A stretch of 64,000 nt of DNA from JANJUB01 sp964586225 (lineage in GTDB: Bacteria > Armatimonadota > Fimbriimonadia > Fimbriimonadales > Fimbriimonadaceae), in contig CAZPHD010000004.1 in NCBI GenBank assembly GCA_964586225.1, forward strand, positions 51,908 to 115,907. Reading direction: 5' to 3'. The translations under genes were made by a program, and so were the position numbers. Below, piece by piece: positions 24,828 through 33,667 of this stretch. The notes below the pieces were generated by a model. The model searched no databases. It worked only from the letters and a program-made list of their open reading frames with translations, and was not told where the DNA came from. Position 1 is the first letter of the stretch. Every line of letters begins with the position of its first letter.

Positions 24828-25271
24828 ATGGAATCCGATGTCGTGGTGCGATTTGAGCTTCTGGACAACGCAACCTTGCCCGCATATCAAACCGCCGATG
24901 CCGCGGGAATGGACCTTTGCGCGGCCGAAGACGTGCATCTCGAACCTGGTCAGCGCAAGGTCGTGCGGACCGGGCTACGGGTTGTGATTCCGCCTGGATA
25001 TGAGGGTCAGGTGCGCGCACGCTCGGGACTTGCCGCAAAGTACGGGATTGGCATGGTGAATGCGCCCGGCACCATTGATGCGGATTACCGTGGGGAAATT
25101 GGCGTGATCATGATCAATTGGGGGCAGGAAACCGTCAAACTTAACATGGGCGAGCGCATCGCACAGCTCGTCATTGCGCCGGTCGTTCGGGTTGCTATTG
25201 AGGCGATTGCGGACGTGTCGGCGTTCCCGACGGCGCGCGGGGAGGGCGGATTTGGCAGCACCGGGAAGTAA
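24828..25271 (+). CDS. dut: dUTP diphosphatase
   Basis: 147 residues. Hydrolyses dUTP to dUMP and PPi, limiting uracil in DNA. The five trimeric dUTPase motifs are clear: AGMDLCAAE, RARSGLAAKYG, NAPGTIDADYRGE, GERIAQLV and the C-terminal RGEGGFGSTG. ATG 24828 is preceded by an in-frame GTG at 24825. It overlaps the next gene by 20 bases. Confidence 0.96.
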   Translation: MESDVVVRFELLDNATLPAYQTADAAGMDLCAAEDVHLEPGQRKVVRTGLRVVIPPGYEGQVRARSGLAAKYGIGMVNAPGTIDADYRGEIGVIMINWGQETVKLNMGERIAQLVIAPVVRVAIEAIADVSAFPTARGEGGFGSTGK

Positions 25272-26331
25272 AGACCTGATTCTCTGCGAAAAGTGTTTCG
25301 CGATGATGCCTTCGGACGCAGAGTATTGCTCCGAGTGTGGAGCGCCGCTTACCGATGCGCCCGGCGTCATCGGTAGCGATGCGGAGGTCTATCCCGAACT
25401 TGCAAAGGCGAACGTGCTTCGCATGCGCAAGGAGTTTAAGGCCGCCGAGGATATCTGCCTTGCAATCCTACGTCGCTTCCCCAACAACGCGTCTTCCAAC
25501 ACGCTTCTAGGCGACATCGCGACCGAGCGCGGGGCCCTCGACCAAGCCGTCGAATGGTACGAACTTGCGCTCGACATCGTGCCGGACTCAAAGGAGAATC
25601 AGGAGAAGTTGGCGGCGGTCAAAGCACGACTTGCCGAGCAGCAGACGCAAGCGACGGTGGAGACGCTCGGCATTCCCGAGAAGAAGCCGCCTTACGTGTT
25701 GATCGGCCTGGCGGGAGCGATTATTGTGGGGTTTGCGATCGCCGGCTATATGATTGCCAACCGCGGGCCGGGAACGAGCGACCCGAATAAGCCGCTCGTG
25801 ATGGGCGGTCAAGAAGACCGAGGCGAGCGCCCCGCAGACCCGATTCCCGAGGCGCCCAAAGAACCCCAACCCGATCCGAGCGCGTTCACAAGCGCACCGG
25901 AACTTGCCACGACTCTGGCGACTGCCCTCTCGCTCGATCCGATGCGGATCCCTCTCGCGGAGGCCAATGGCGACAAGAGCGAGTTACGCTTGACGTTGAC
26001 GATCTCTGAACCCGAAGGCGAGTGGCCCCTGCGCGCCCGCCTTGTTTGGAAGGCCTTCGAGCTTAACGAATCCGCCGAGACGGTCGAACTGACGGTCCGC
26101 GACGGAGAGCGAACGATTACCCAGTCGGTCAACCGGTCGGAGTATCTCAAGACGATTGATCCGGCGTTTGACACGACGAACGAACCGCTGTTCGTGGAGA
26201 CGCTTCTCGGTTACAAGATGCCCGTGGCTGAGCCGCCACCGGCGACTCCTCCGACGACGGATCAGATCACGCCGCCCCTCGGTGGCGATGGATCAGGTGC
26301 GCGCTCGGATGATGCCAGCTCGGGTGGCTGA
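25252..26331 (+). CDS. zinc-ribbon/TPR membrane protein
   Basis: 359 residues from TTG 25252 (LAAPGSKDLILCEKCFAMM), starting inside dut. A zinc ribbon CEKC...CSEC (residues 13-34) is followed by TPR-like helices (residues 45-125), one membrane span (LIGLAGAIIVGFAIAGYMIA, about residue 145) and a 190-residue Pro/Thr-rich exported part. The arrangement suggests an assembly or scaffolding role across the membrane. Function unknown. Confidence 0.65.
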   Translation: MAAPGSKDLILCEKCFAMMPSDAEYCSECGAPLTDAPGVIGSDAEVYPELAKANVLRMRKEFKAAEDICLAILRRFPNNASSNTLLGDIATERGALDQAVEWYELALDIVPDSKENQEKLAAVKARLAEQQTQATVETLGIPEKKPPYVLIGLAGAIIVGFAIAGYMIANRGPGTSDPNKPLVMGGQEDRGERPADPIPEAPKEPQPDPSAFTSAPELATTLATALSLDPMRIPLAEANGDKSELRLTLTISEPEGEWPLRARLVWKAFELNESAETVELTVRDGERTITQSVNRSEYLKTIDPAFDTTNEPLFVETLLGYKMPVAEPPPATPPTTDQITPPLGGDGSGARSDDASSGG

Positions 26332-26366
26332 ACTTTCGCGGTCCTGTGCCGTCTGCGCTCTCCAGG

Positions 26367-27842
26367 ATGAGCGCACAGAACCTTGCCGATGTTGCCCACC
26401 TGCTCCGTCGCTTTGGCCTCGGAGCCAGCGAACAAGAGTTGGACTACTACGGATCGGGCACGTATGAGCAAGCCGTTGACCGATTGCTCAACTTCGAATC
26501 GGTGCCCGCCGTCGAGTTGAATCCGCAGGACTTTGCAAACAAGCAGGGCACGGTGAACTTGCGCGTGATGCAGGGGCTGTGGTATCTCCAGATGGTCGCG
26601 ACTCAACGCCCGCTCGAAGAGAAGCTGACACTGTTCTGGCACAACCACTTCGCGACCAGCGCTGTGAAAGTTGAGAACGCGTTCGTGTTCAACCGCCACG
26701 TTGAGACGCTGCGGAGTCACGCGCTGGGCAACTTCCACGACCTCGTTCTCGCGGTGAGTCAAGACCCGGCGATGATCTACTGGCTCGATAACCAGGAGAA
26801 CGTGAAGGGTCAACCCAACGAGAACTTCGCTCGGGAGCTCATGGAGTTGTTTACGTTGGGGATCGGCCACTACACCGAGCAGGATGTGCAGGAGGCGTCA
26901 CGCGCGTTTACGGGCTGGGGCTACGGGGTTCGTGCACGGTTTAGCGATCAAGCGCCGCGCCGCGTTGATCGGTTCGTTTTCTCACCTCAACGGCACGACT
27001 CGGGGACCAAGACCGTGCTCGGAAAGACGGGCACCCTCACTGGGGAAGACGTCATCCGCCACCTGTGTGATCACCCGCAGACGGCGAGGTTCATCGCGGC
27101 GAAGATGTGGGAGTGGTTTGCGTATCCGAACCCGGCCCCGGAGCTGGTCGAGCGGCTTGCGAAGGTGTTCCGCGATGCAAAGCTCGAGATCAAGCCGCTC
27201 GTGCGGGCGATTGCTTTGTCGCCGGAGTTTCGGTCTCAGGCGTGCGTCCGCAAGCTCGTAAAGCACCCGGTCGACTTTGTCGTGTCAACCGCTCGTCAGT
27301 TGGGCACCGGCGCGACGGCGATGCAGCGGATCGCCAATGCTATCGAGAATCCGCGGATCAATGAGGAGAACGGGCTGAATACGCCGTTGGTGACATCGTT
27401 GGCGCCCGCCTTTGCGGCTCGGCTTGGCACGAAGGCGATGGGCATGGAGCTGATGTATCCGCCCGATGTCTCCGGTTGGAAACCTGGGAATCCGTGGCTG
27501 ACTTCGGCCACGATGGTCGAGCGAATCAAGTGGGCTGACTATCTGTTCATCGGCGCGCCGCCGACGGGAGCCGCCCAGAACATTGGCGGTACGGTGGGCA
27601 ACCGGATTCCCACGCTCGCGTATCGGGCGGACTTGCTGATCGGGCCCGGTTCATCGATGACGGAGGCGGTTCGAAAGTTGGCGTCGGTGTTTGACACCGA
27701 GTTGAAGCCGGAAGAGGAGCGCTTACTCGTTGAGGCCGCCGAGTCGGCGAGCGGGGGTCGCATCACCGCGCTTAACGCCGGGCAGGCCGCGCGGGCCGTC
27801 TGCCGATTGATGTTCGGCCGCCCGGACTTCCAGTTTTGCTGA
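26367..27842 (+). CDS. DUF1800 domain protein
   Basis: 491 residues from ATG 26367 (MSAQNLADVAHLLRRFG). LTLFWHNHFATS, NENFARELMELFTLG, EASRAFTGW and MFGRPDFQF are hallmark segments of DUF1800. Family members usually sit next to a DUF1501 gene and are thought to act in the envelope; here no DUF1501 follows and no clear signal peptide is present. Biochemical function unknown. Confidence 0.88.
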   Translation: MSAQNLADVAHLLRRFGLGASEQELDYYGSGTYEQAVDRLLNFESVPAVELNPQDFANKQGTVNLRVMQGLWYLQMVATQRPLEEKLTLFWHNHFATSAVKVENAFVFNRHVETLRSHALGNFHDLVLAVSQDPAMIYWLDNQENVKGQPNENFARELMELFTLGIGHYTEQDVQEASRAFTGWGYGVRARFSDQAPRRVDRFVFSPQRHDSGTKTVLGKTGTLTGEDVIRHLCDHPQTARFIAAKMWEWFAYPNPAPELVERLAKVFRDAKLEIKPLVRAIALSPEFRSQACVRKLVKHPVDFVVSTARQLGTGATAMQRIANAIENPRINEENGLNTPLVTSLAPAFAARLGTKAMGMELMYPPDVSGWKPGNPWLTSATMVERIKWADYLFIGAPPTGAAQNIGGTVGNRIPTLAYRADLLIGPGSSMTEAVRKLASVFDTELKPEEERLLVEAAESASGGRITALNAGQAARAVCRLMFGRPDFQFC

Positions 27843-27844
27843 CG

Positions 27845-28288
27845 CTACAGGTGTCGTTGATAGTCGACGCGATGGAATCCGCCGTTGTCGAGCGCGATCC
27901 GCAGTCGTGAGTATGCATCGGTGTTCTTTGGAAAGAGCGTCACGTATTCGTCGTGATCAGCATAGATGACCAGCGTGGATGGTTCGGTTCCAAAGTAGAA
28001 ATCCACCCAATCGGCCAACGCAGCGGTCAACAACTGCCTTGACTCTTCAGGTCCGTGCGCCTCGACAACATGACCTATGAGAGAGTCTCCACTCACAAGT
28101 TGGCGCAAGTGATTGGGATCGAAGACGACCGCCTCGACAACGAGGATGGATGCGGCGAGTTCACCCATGAACGGCCGGAGCGCGCTCACGAATCGGTCAA
28201 GTTCATTAAGCGGAGTCTGATATGTGACTTGCGGTCGCTTCCGGGCCTTTCGATGCAACTCCTTCCCTCGATTGCCTAGCGGAGCCAT
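27845..28288 (-). CDS. hypothetical protein
   Basis: 147 residues from ATG 28288 (an ATG at 28294 adds two). The N-terminus is very basic (GNRGKELHRKARKRP), the rest acidic with helical and beta segments (VVEAVVFDPNHL, STLVIYADHDEYVTLF). It looks cytosolic. I do not recognise a family. It converges on DUF1800 with a two-base gap and diverges from the next gene. Confidence 0.5.
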   Translation of the reverse strand: MAPLGNRGKELHRKARKRPQVTYQTPLNELDRFVSALRPFMGELAASILVVEAVVFDPNHLRQLVSGDSLIGHVVEAHGPEESRQLLTAALADWVDFYFGTEPSTLVIYADHDEYVTLFPKNTDAYSRLRIALDNGGFHRVDYQRHL

Positions 28289-28297
28289 GCGCATGGA

Positions 28298-28948
28298 TTG
28301 ACCTTACCGCACACGCTGGTAAGCTCCGGGCTCGTGGACGATGCCTACGAGATCCGTCGCCGGGACGTTGAGGACCGATTTGTCCGCATGCTCCCGATAC
28401 TCGAAGAGCGCCGTGTACACGCCTCACCATCGAGAAATTTCGAACTGGTCGTCGACACGTACGCCGAACCGGGGAGCGATTGGCACTATAGCCGTGGATT
28501 GGTGCGTGAACTCGGCACCGAGGAGTTCATTGCTGACATCCGGCGGTCGGCTCCGAAGTTCCTATTTGCATGGGTCGAGCGCAGCGATGGTGAGTTCTTG
28601 GTTTGCGGAGAAGACCCGGAGGGGTACACGGTGGTGGACGTCCGACGCGGGGTGAGTGTTTGCACTCCTCCGGATGGATCTGGGTTCAACTGGCTGCAGG
28701 TCTACCCGTCGCCCGATGGGCAAACGCTTGCGGTAGAAGGCTGCGTCTGGGGGGCGCCTAATGATCTGGTGTTCTATGACTTCAGCGATCCGCGGGTCAG
28801 TCCGATGCCCGAGATCGCGCGGTTCTCAATGCCGACGGATGTTCTCGGCTGGGTGTCCGCAACGACTTTCAAGTTCACCCGCTTTAAGATGGGCGATCGG
28901 GAGCATGAAGCTGTTTCCTGGACGCGGGCTGGCTTCTACACGGGCTAG
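28298..28948 (+). CDS. hypothetical beta-rich protein
   Basis: 216 residues from TTG 28298, or 204 from GTG 28334 (VDDAYEIRRRDVEDR), which I find equally likely. Strands such as FLFAWVERSDGEFLVCG and YPSPDGQTLAVEGCVWGAP resemble two blades of a WD40/TolB-type propeller. Divergent from the hypothetical gene at 27845. Function unknown. Confidence 0.5.
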   Translation: MTLPHTLVSSGLVDDAYEIRRRDVEDRFVRMLPILEERRVHASPSRNFELVVDTYAEPGSDWHYSRGLVRELGTEEFIADIRRSAPKFLFAWVERSDGEFLVCGEDPEGYTVVDVRRGVSVCTPPDGSGFNWLQVYPSPDGQTLAVEGCVWGAPNDLVFYDFSDPRVSPMPEIARFSMPTDVLGWVSATTFKFTRFKMGDREHEAVSWTRAGFYTG

Positions 28949-28996
28949 ACGCGGTACAAACCTCCGCGCGGCTCGATAGCTTCGGCGGTTTGCAGC
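28949..28996. repeat. dispersed repeat, copy 1 (after 28298-28948 gene)
   Basis: Begins at the stop codon of the preceding gene with GCGGTACAA, then CCGCGCGGCTCG, TAGCTTCGG and GGTTTGCAGC. The same succession of blocks follows the gene at 37746-40250 (copy 2, 40259-40308). CGCGG pairs with CCGCG. Confidence 0.55.
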
Positions 28997-29053
28997 TCAG
29001 GCAGGGCACAAGGCATCCCTGACCTACGTGAGCTTTAGGGGAAGATAAGCCAA

Positions 29054-29584
29054 CTACCGCGCGGGAACGGTATCCACATGGCCGTCCACATACGCCACGT
29101 TGTTCGCGCGGCGGTTGCGGTGGCGGCCAGGGCTGGGCACCTCCGTCGGCTCGGCGATCGCCCCGAGCACCGATGCCTTCGAATCGAAAAACAGGGGCGT
29201 GGTGCGCTGAGCGTCGATCGCATCTAGCTTCGCTCCCGCCACCGGCTTAGAAAGCGCATAGCCGCTGGAGCGAGGGTCAATGCGCCGCTGCGTCGGACAG
29301 GCGTAGGTGATCTCGTCAGGCTCGTGCGGCTCAATCAGCGTCGGCCAATCTTCCGCGGGTAGCGAGCCGCTGTTCTCCTCCGCATAGAGGAACGAGGCCG
29401 CCGACAGGCGGCGCAAATTGTCCATGCACGTGTTCGTGCCAATCGACTCGCCCGCGCTTGACAAGATCGGCATGATGATCGCGGCGCCCGCGCAGATCAG
29501 CGCGGCAAAGCACCCGATGAAGCCGAGGGTCCACGAGACCTTGATGCCCTTCTCGGGAACTTGGATCGGGCTGGGTTCACTCAT
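29054..29584 (-). CDS. pseudopilin-like membrane protein with H-X9-DG-like C-terminus
   Basis: 176 residues. One N-terminal membrane span (about residues 18-42), then a small exported domain with CMDNLRRLSAASFLYAEEN and a C-terminal NNVAYVDGHVD, like the H-X9-DG segment of DUF1559/prepilin-type proteins common in Armatimonadota and Planctomycetota. No classical prepilin peptidase GFTLIE motif. Three bases after the response regulator stop: same operon. Confidence 0.55.
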   Translation of the reverse strand: MSEPSPIQVPEKGIKVSWTLGFIGCFAALICAGAAIIMPILSSAGESIGTNTCMDNLRRLSAASFLYAEENSGSLPAEDWPTLIEPHEPDEITYACPTQRRIDPRSSGYALSKPVAGAKLDAIDAQRTTPLFFDSKASVLGAIAEPTEVPSPGRHRNRRANNVAYVDGHVDTVPAR

Positions 29585-29587
29585 GAG

Positions 29588-30250
29588 CTACGGCCGATCC
29601 ACCAATCGCGCCTTCACCGCTTTCATCGCGGCTTCGGTTCGGCTATTGACCTGTAGCGCCTTCAGGATGTTCGAGACATGGTTCTTCACCGTCTTCTCGG
29701 CGATGCCGAGGCGGCTCGCAATGTCCTTGTTGCGCAGGCCCTGAGCAACGAGGTCCAGGATTTCGGCTTCGCGATCGCTCAGCACAAACAGCTCGGTATC
29801 GTCTGTGTCGTCGTCTTCCTTCACACGGCGAAAGTCTTCGATGACCTTGGCGGCGATCTTGGGGGTTATCTTCGCTTCGCCGCGATAAGCCAGGCGCACG
29901 GCATCGATCACGTCGTTCGGCATCGATGTCTTGAGCAGATAGCCTAGCGCGCCGGCTCGGAAAGCGTCGAAGACGGTGTCGTCGTCCTCGTGGCTGGTGA
30001 GGATAACGATGGCGACATCCTTTTCTTGCTTGAGGACGCGCCGGATGAGCTCGAGGCCATCCATGCGCGGCATGTTGATGTCCGTCAGCAGCACATCGGG
30101 CGGATCAGCAAGGCAGGCATCGAGTGCTTCTTTGCCGTCTTTGCAAACCGCGATCAGCTCGCACTCCGTCATCAACTTCAGCGTTTTTTGAAGCACCGAA
30201 CGCCATGCGGGCTCGTCTTCGGCAACTACGACCCGGATCGTTGTGGACAT
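29588..30250 (-). CDS. NarL/LuxR-family response regulator
   Basis: 220 residues. The receiver domain has the acidic pair in VVVAEDEPA, the phosphoacceptor in LLTDINMPRMDG, T/S in VILTSH and Lys in LLKTSMP. The C-terminal LuxR HTH reads LSDREAEILDLVAQGL, NKDIASRLGIAEKTVKNHV. No histidine kinase is adjacent, so the input is unknown; the co-transcribed gene is the pseudopilin-like protein. Divergent from accD, with 48 bases between. Confidence 0.9.
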   Translation of the reverse strand: MSTTIRVVVAEDEPAWRSVLQKTLKLMTECELIAVCKDGKEALDACLADPPDVLLTDINMPRMDGLELIRRVLKQEKDVAIVILTSHEDDDTVFDAFRAGALGYLLKTSMPNDVIDAVRLAYRGEAKITPKIAAKVIEDFRRVKEDDDTDDTELFVLSDREAEILDLVAQGLRNKDIASRLGIAEKTVKNHVSNILKALQVNSRTEAAMKAVKARLVDRP

Positions 30251-30298
30251 GTCGGAGAGTATAGCGCGGGTAACCTAGCGGACGGTGATGCGGACACG

Positions 30299-31069
30299 AT
30301 GAGTGCGTTTCTACAGTGTGCGGGATGCAAGAAAATTTTGTTCGCGGCCGAGTTCGAACAGAACTTGCGGGTGTGCCAATATTGCGGCCACCACCACCGG
30401 CTGTCCGCCCGAGATCGCATCCGCCTCACGTTTGACGCAGACAGTTTCACCGAGCTTGATGCCGAGCTCCGATCCGGCAATCCGCTCCAGTTTCCCGACT
30501 ACCAAGACAAACGCGAAGCTGCGGAAGCCAAGACCGGCTCGTTTGACTCGATTGTCTGCGGCTATGCCGCGTTGGGTGGCGTTCGGGTGACGACGGCGGT
30601 CAGTGACTTTGCGTTCATGGGCGGTTCGATGGGCTCGGTGGCGGGCGAGAAGATCACGCGCACGCTGGAGCGAGCCGCCGAGGAGCGCATCCCCGCCGTC
30701 ATTTTCACGACTTCGGGGGGCGCGCGCATGCAAGAGGGGCTCCTATCGCTCATGCAGATGGCCAAGACTACCGCCGCGGTTCAACGATGCAACGAGGCGG
30801 GCGCGCCTTACATCTGCGTGTTCACCGATCCGACGATGGCGGGGGTTTTGGCTTCTTATGCCTCGGTCGCCGATGTGATTCTGGCCGAACCGAAGGCGCT
30901 GATTGGATTGGCGGGCGCCCGCGTCTCCAAGCAGGCAGGCGTCTCGAAGATTCCGGACGACTTCCAAACGACCGAGTTCGTTTACAACCACGGCCTGATC
31001 GACCGCATCGTGCCGCGCAAGGAACTGCGGACGACCCTCACCAGCCTCGTGCGGATGCTCGGCAGCTAG
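30299..31069 (+). CDS. accD: acetyl-CoA carboxylase carboxyltransferase subunit beta
   Basis: 256 residues from ATG 30299. The N-terminal zinc ribbon CAGCKK ... CQYCGHHHRL and the crotonase-type core (FAFMGGSMGSVAGEKITR, TTSGGARMQEG, DPTMAGVLASYA, PKALIGLAGARV) identify AccD. It forms the carboxyltransferase with AccA, encoded 14 kb away. In-frame sequence to the left overlaps the response regulator gene and is not part of it. Its stop overlaps the convergent metallophosphoesterase by four bases. Confidence 0.95.
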   Translation: MSAFLQCAGCKKILFAAEFEQNLRVCQYCGHHHRLSARDRIRLTFDADSFTELDAELRSGNPLQFPDYQDKREAAEAKTGSFDSIVCGYAALGGVRVTTAVSDFAFMGGSMGSVAGEKITRTLERAAEERIPAVIFTTSGGARMQEGLLSLMQMAKTTAAVQRCNEAGAPYICVFTDPTMAGVLASYASVADVILAEPKALIGLAGARVSKQAGVSKIPDDFQTTEFVYNHGLIDRIVPRKELRTTLTSLVRMLGS

Positions 31070-31881
31070 CCGCTCATCAGACGCAGAATCGACACTTCTG
31101 GCAGTGCGCCGAGTCGGGCGGGCGGTCCTGTCGTCCCCACTCCCCGCGAAACGTAGAGCGGCGTTGGTGCTTCGGGGAAGAAGCCCTCAACGTACTTGCG
31201 ACCGTTGCGCGTGGTCATCGGCGTCCAGCCCCAAGGAAAACGCCATTGGCCGCCGTGGCTATGGCCAGCGATCATCAGGTGCGCGCCGGAGGGGAGCAAA
31301 TCAACCGCATCGGGCTCGTGCCACAACACGATGACCGGGTCATCACCGAGCAACGCCTCGCCCAGGATGCCGCCTGGATTGGCTCGGCCTGCATTGAGGG
31401 AGTCGACTCCTACCCACGTGATCTCATGGTGGTTCCAGAGTTGGTTGCGCAGGTAGCGAATATTGAACTCATCGAGGATCGGCGCGAGAATCGAGGCATC
31501 GCCGCTCCAATACTCGTGGTTCCCCGGCGTGGCAATCACCGAACCGCTCATGAGCAGCAAGGGTTCCAGCACGGCTTCGAGGAGCCACGGCGACTGAGTG
31601 CGCCAATGCCCCACCAAGTCGCCCGGAAGGACGACCATGTCGGGGTTCTCGTCGAGCGCCAGCGAAACCGCCCGTTGGGCGAGCTCAACGGAGTCGTCAT
31701 CACGGACATGCAGATCGGCGAGGACGGCAATGGTGTAGCCATCCAGCCGCTGCGGCCAGCGCGGAAGCCTCAGGGTCCGCCGCTCGACCACGAGCCGCTT
31801 CGCCTCGACGAGCGCTCCGTACGCCAGCCAGCCAATTCCGACCGCTCCTAAGCCCGCGCCCAGCGCGACGAGTCGTTTCAA
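31066..31881 (-). CDS. metallophosphoesterase (YkuE-like), second of a tandem pair
   Basis: 271 residues from TTG 31881, which overlaps the stop of the upstream paralogue (TTGA). An N-terminal hydrophobic anchor (LVALGAGLGAVGIGWLAYG) precedes the phosphoesterase core: LADLHV, LPGDLV, GNHEYW and AGHSHGGQ give the dinuclear metal ligands. Family members act on lipid-linked or other phosphoesters outside the cytoplasm. It ends with SRGVGTTGPPARLG, as does its neighbour. Confidence 0.85.
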   Translation of the reverse strand: MKRLVALGAGLGAVGIGWLAYGALVEAKRLVVERRTLRLPRWPQRLDGYTIAVLADLHVRDDDSVELAQRAVSLALDENPDMVVLPGDLVGHWRTQSPWLLEAVLEPLLLMSGSVIATPGNHEYWSGDASILAPILDEFNIRYLRNQLWNHHEITWVGVDSLNAGRANPGGILGEALLGDDPVIVLWHEPDAVDLLPSGAHLMIAGHSHGGQWRFPWGWTPMTTRNGRKYVEGFFPEAPTPLYVSRGVGTTGPPARLGALPEVSILRLMSG

Positions 31882-32699
31882 ACGGTTCCTCTCAACGTCA
31901 ACACATTCACCTCGGGCGCACAGAACAACCGCAAGTCGGGGCCCGAAGTCCCCACGCCGCGAGAGACAAAGAGCGGGGCGGCCGCATCGGGATAGAAGCC
32001 AGCAATGTAGTCGCGAGCACCAAAGGGCGTATGGACGGAAATGCCGAGGGGTAAGCAAATCTGCCCGCCGTGGCTGTGCCCCGAGATCTGGAGGCTGACG
32101 TGATCGGGCATGTCCTTGACGAAGTCGGGCTCGTGAAACGCGGCGATGAGGTTGCGCGACACCTGCCCTTTGGGGAAGAAGTCGTATCGATGGCGGCGTT
32201 CGATGGCGTCATCAACCCCGGCAATCGTCACGCCGTCGACTTCAGCGGTGTCGTTTCGAAGCAGGCGCACTGGGCTCTTGTGAAACATCTCCACCAGCGA
32301 CCGCGCCGCACCGGACCAGTAATCGTGGTTGCCCATCACGGCGTATACCGGGCACGCGGCTTCGCGGAACACTTCAAGGAAGCGCCGCGTCTTGTCGAGG
32401 ATGCTCGGATGGCGAAGATCAAGATAGTCGCCACCCAGCAGGATGACATCCGCGTCGGCGGCCATAACGAGACGAGCGGCGCCGATCGCCCTGTCCAACT
32501 CCGAATCGCCGTTCATATGCAGGTCCGAGAGGAATGCGACCTTGAACCCGTCGGCGTCCCAGTTGGGCAGGGATAGCGTGTGCCGATTGACTTCTACCCG
32601 GTAGGCGTAGGCTCGCGAAAGGGCCGGAGCCGCCGCGCCCGCGACCATGCCCGCGCCCAGGGCACGCAACACGGATCGACGAGAAACCGGCTTTGGCAC
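31878..32699 (-). CDS. metallophosphoesterase with Tat-type leader, first of a tandem pair
   Basis: 273 residues from GTG 32699. The leader SRRSVLRALGAG followed by an Ala-rich stretch is a twin-arginine signal, so it is probably exported folded with its metals. Core motifs LSDLHM, LGGDYLD, GNHDYW and SGHSHGGQ are complete. Paralogue of the downstream gene (shared SRGVGTSGPDLR ending), evidently a tandem duplication that diverged in its membrane targeting. Confidence 0.88.
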   Translation of the reverse strand: MPKPVSRRSVLRALGAGMVAGAAAPALSRAYAYRVEVNRHTLSLPNWDADGFKVAFLSDLHMNGDSELDRAIGAARLVMAADADVILLGGDYLDLRHPSILDKTRRFLEVFREAACPVYAVMGNHDYWSGAARSLVEMFHKSPVRLLRNDTAEVDGVTIAGVDDAIERRHRYDFFPKGQVSRNLIAAFHEPDFVKDMPDHVSLQISGHSHGGQICLPLGISVHTPFGARDYIAGFYPDAAAPLFVSRGVGTSGPDLRLFCAPEVNVLTLRGTV

Positions 32700-32716
32700 G
32701 TTCCAGAGGATACCGG

Positions 32717-33649
32717 CTATAGCCCGAACTGGAATGGGTCTTCGGGGTCAAAAACCGGGCGCATCTCGGCGGTGATGAAGGCCCGCCCGGAGACCTCGGG
32801 CCGGATTTCGCCATTGATGCGTCGGTAGCTCGCGAGGAACTCGCCGCCCGTCACCGACGTCTGCCGCCAGACTTCGCCCTCCGCCAAGTGACCGTCCTCG
32901 GCAAGGCACGCGATCTTTGCGCTCGTACCCGTTCCGCACGGGGAGCGATCATAGGCCCGCCCCGGACAGAGCACGAAGTTTCGCGCGCCGCCCGGCTGAG
33001 GGGCATAGAGCTCGATGTGATCCACGAGCACCCCATCCTCCACCCAGTCGGGCCGGGCCCGGCGCACGGCCATCGTGAACGCCATCAGGTCATCAAGCCG
33101 CTCGGGGGTCATGAGTTCGATCGGCACTTCGGCGATATAGAATCCATTGCCGCCGTAGGCGACATCGCCCACTAACTTGCGCGGAAATCCCGACGGAGCC
33201 GAATCGAGCTCTATCACCCGATCGACCGCCAAACGGCGGCTCGCAATGTTAACGATGCGGATTCGGCGATCCGCCTCAAACGTCGCCTGGACAGTGCCGA
33301 CCGGCGTGTCGAGCGTGACCGTGGAGCCGCTCACTCGACCTAGATAGCGCAACGTCTCGGCCACGCCCATCGTCCCGTGGCCACACATGCCGAGATAGTC
33401 CGCATCGTTGAAGAAAATGACGCCCGCATCCGAATCTGGATTCACGGGAGGCGTCAGCAGGGCTCCAACGACGGCGTCGTGACCGCGAGGTTCGAGCACA
33501 AGACCGCGGCGCAAATGGTCGTAATCGCGTCGGAATGACTCGCGTCGTTCGGCCATCGTGGCCCCCGCCAACTCAGGGAATCCGGACACGATGGTGCGGG
33601 TGGGTTCACCCTCGGTATGCGAGTCGATGATCTGCAAGCGGTCGGACAT
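32717..33649 (-). CDS. proline racemase family, probable 4-hydroxyproline 2-epimerase
   Basis: 310 residues. DSHTEGEPTR, MCGHGTMG (first catalytic Cys) and DRSPCGTGTSAK (second catalytic Cys) are present. Two Cys mark a racemase/epimerase rather than the Thr-type dehydratase, and the active-site context fits trans-4-hydroxy-L-proline 2-epimerase, first step of hydroxyproline use. Divergent from an aldehyde dehydrogenase with only 18 bases between; in other bacteria such a dehydrogenase oxidises alpha-ketoglutarate semialdehyde at the end of that pathway. Confidence 0.85.
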   Translation of the reverse strand: MSDRLQIIDSHTEGEPTRTIVSGFPELAGATMAERRESFRRDYDHLRRGLVLEPRGHDAVVGALLTPPVNPDSDAGVIFFNDADYLGMCGHGTMGVAETLRYLGRVSGSTVTLDTPVGTVQATFEADRRIRIVNIASRRLAVDRVIELDSAPSGFPRKLVGDVAYGGNGFYIAEVPIELMTPERLDDLMAFTMAVRRARPDWVEDGVLVDHIELYAPQPGGARNFVLCPGRAYDRSPCGTGTSAKIACLAEDGHLAEGEVWRQTSVTGGEFLASYRRINGEIRPEVSGRAFITAEMRPVFDPEDPFQFGL

Positions 33650-33667
33650 CGGCGGTAAGGTTAACCC

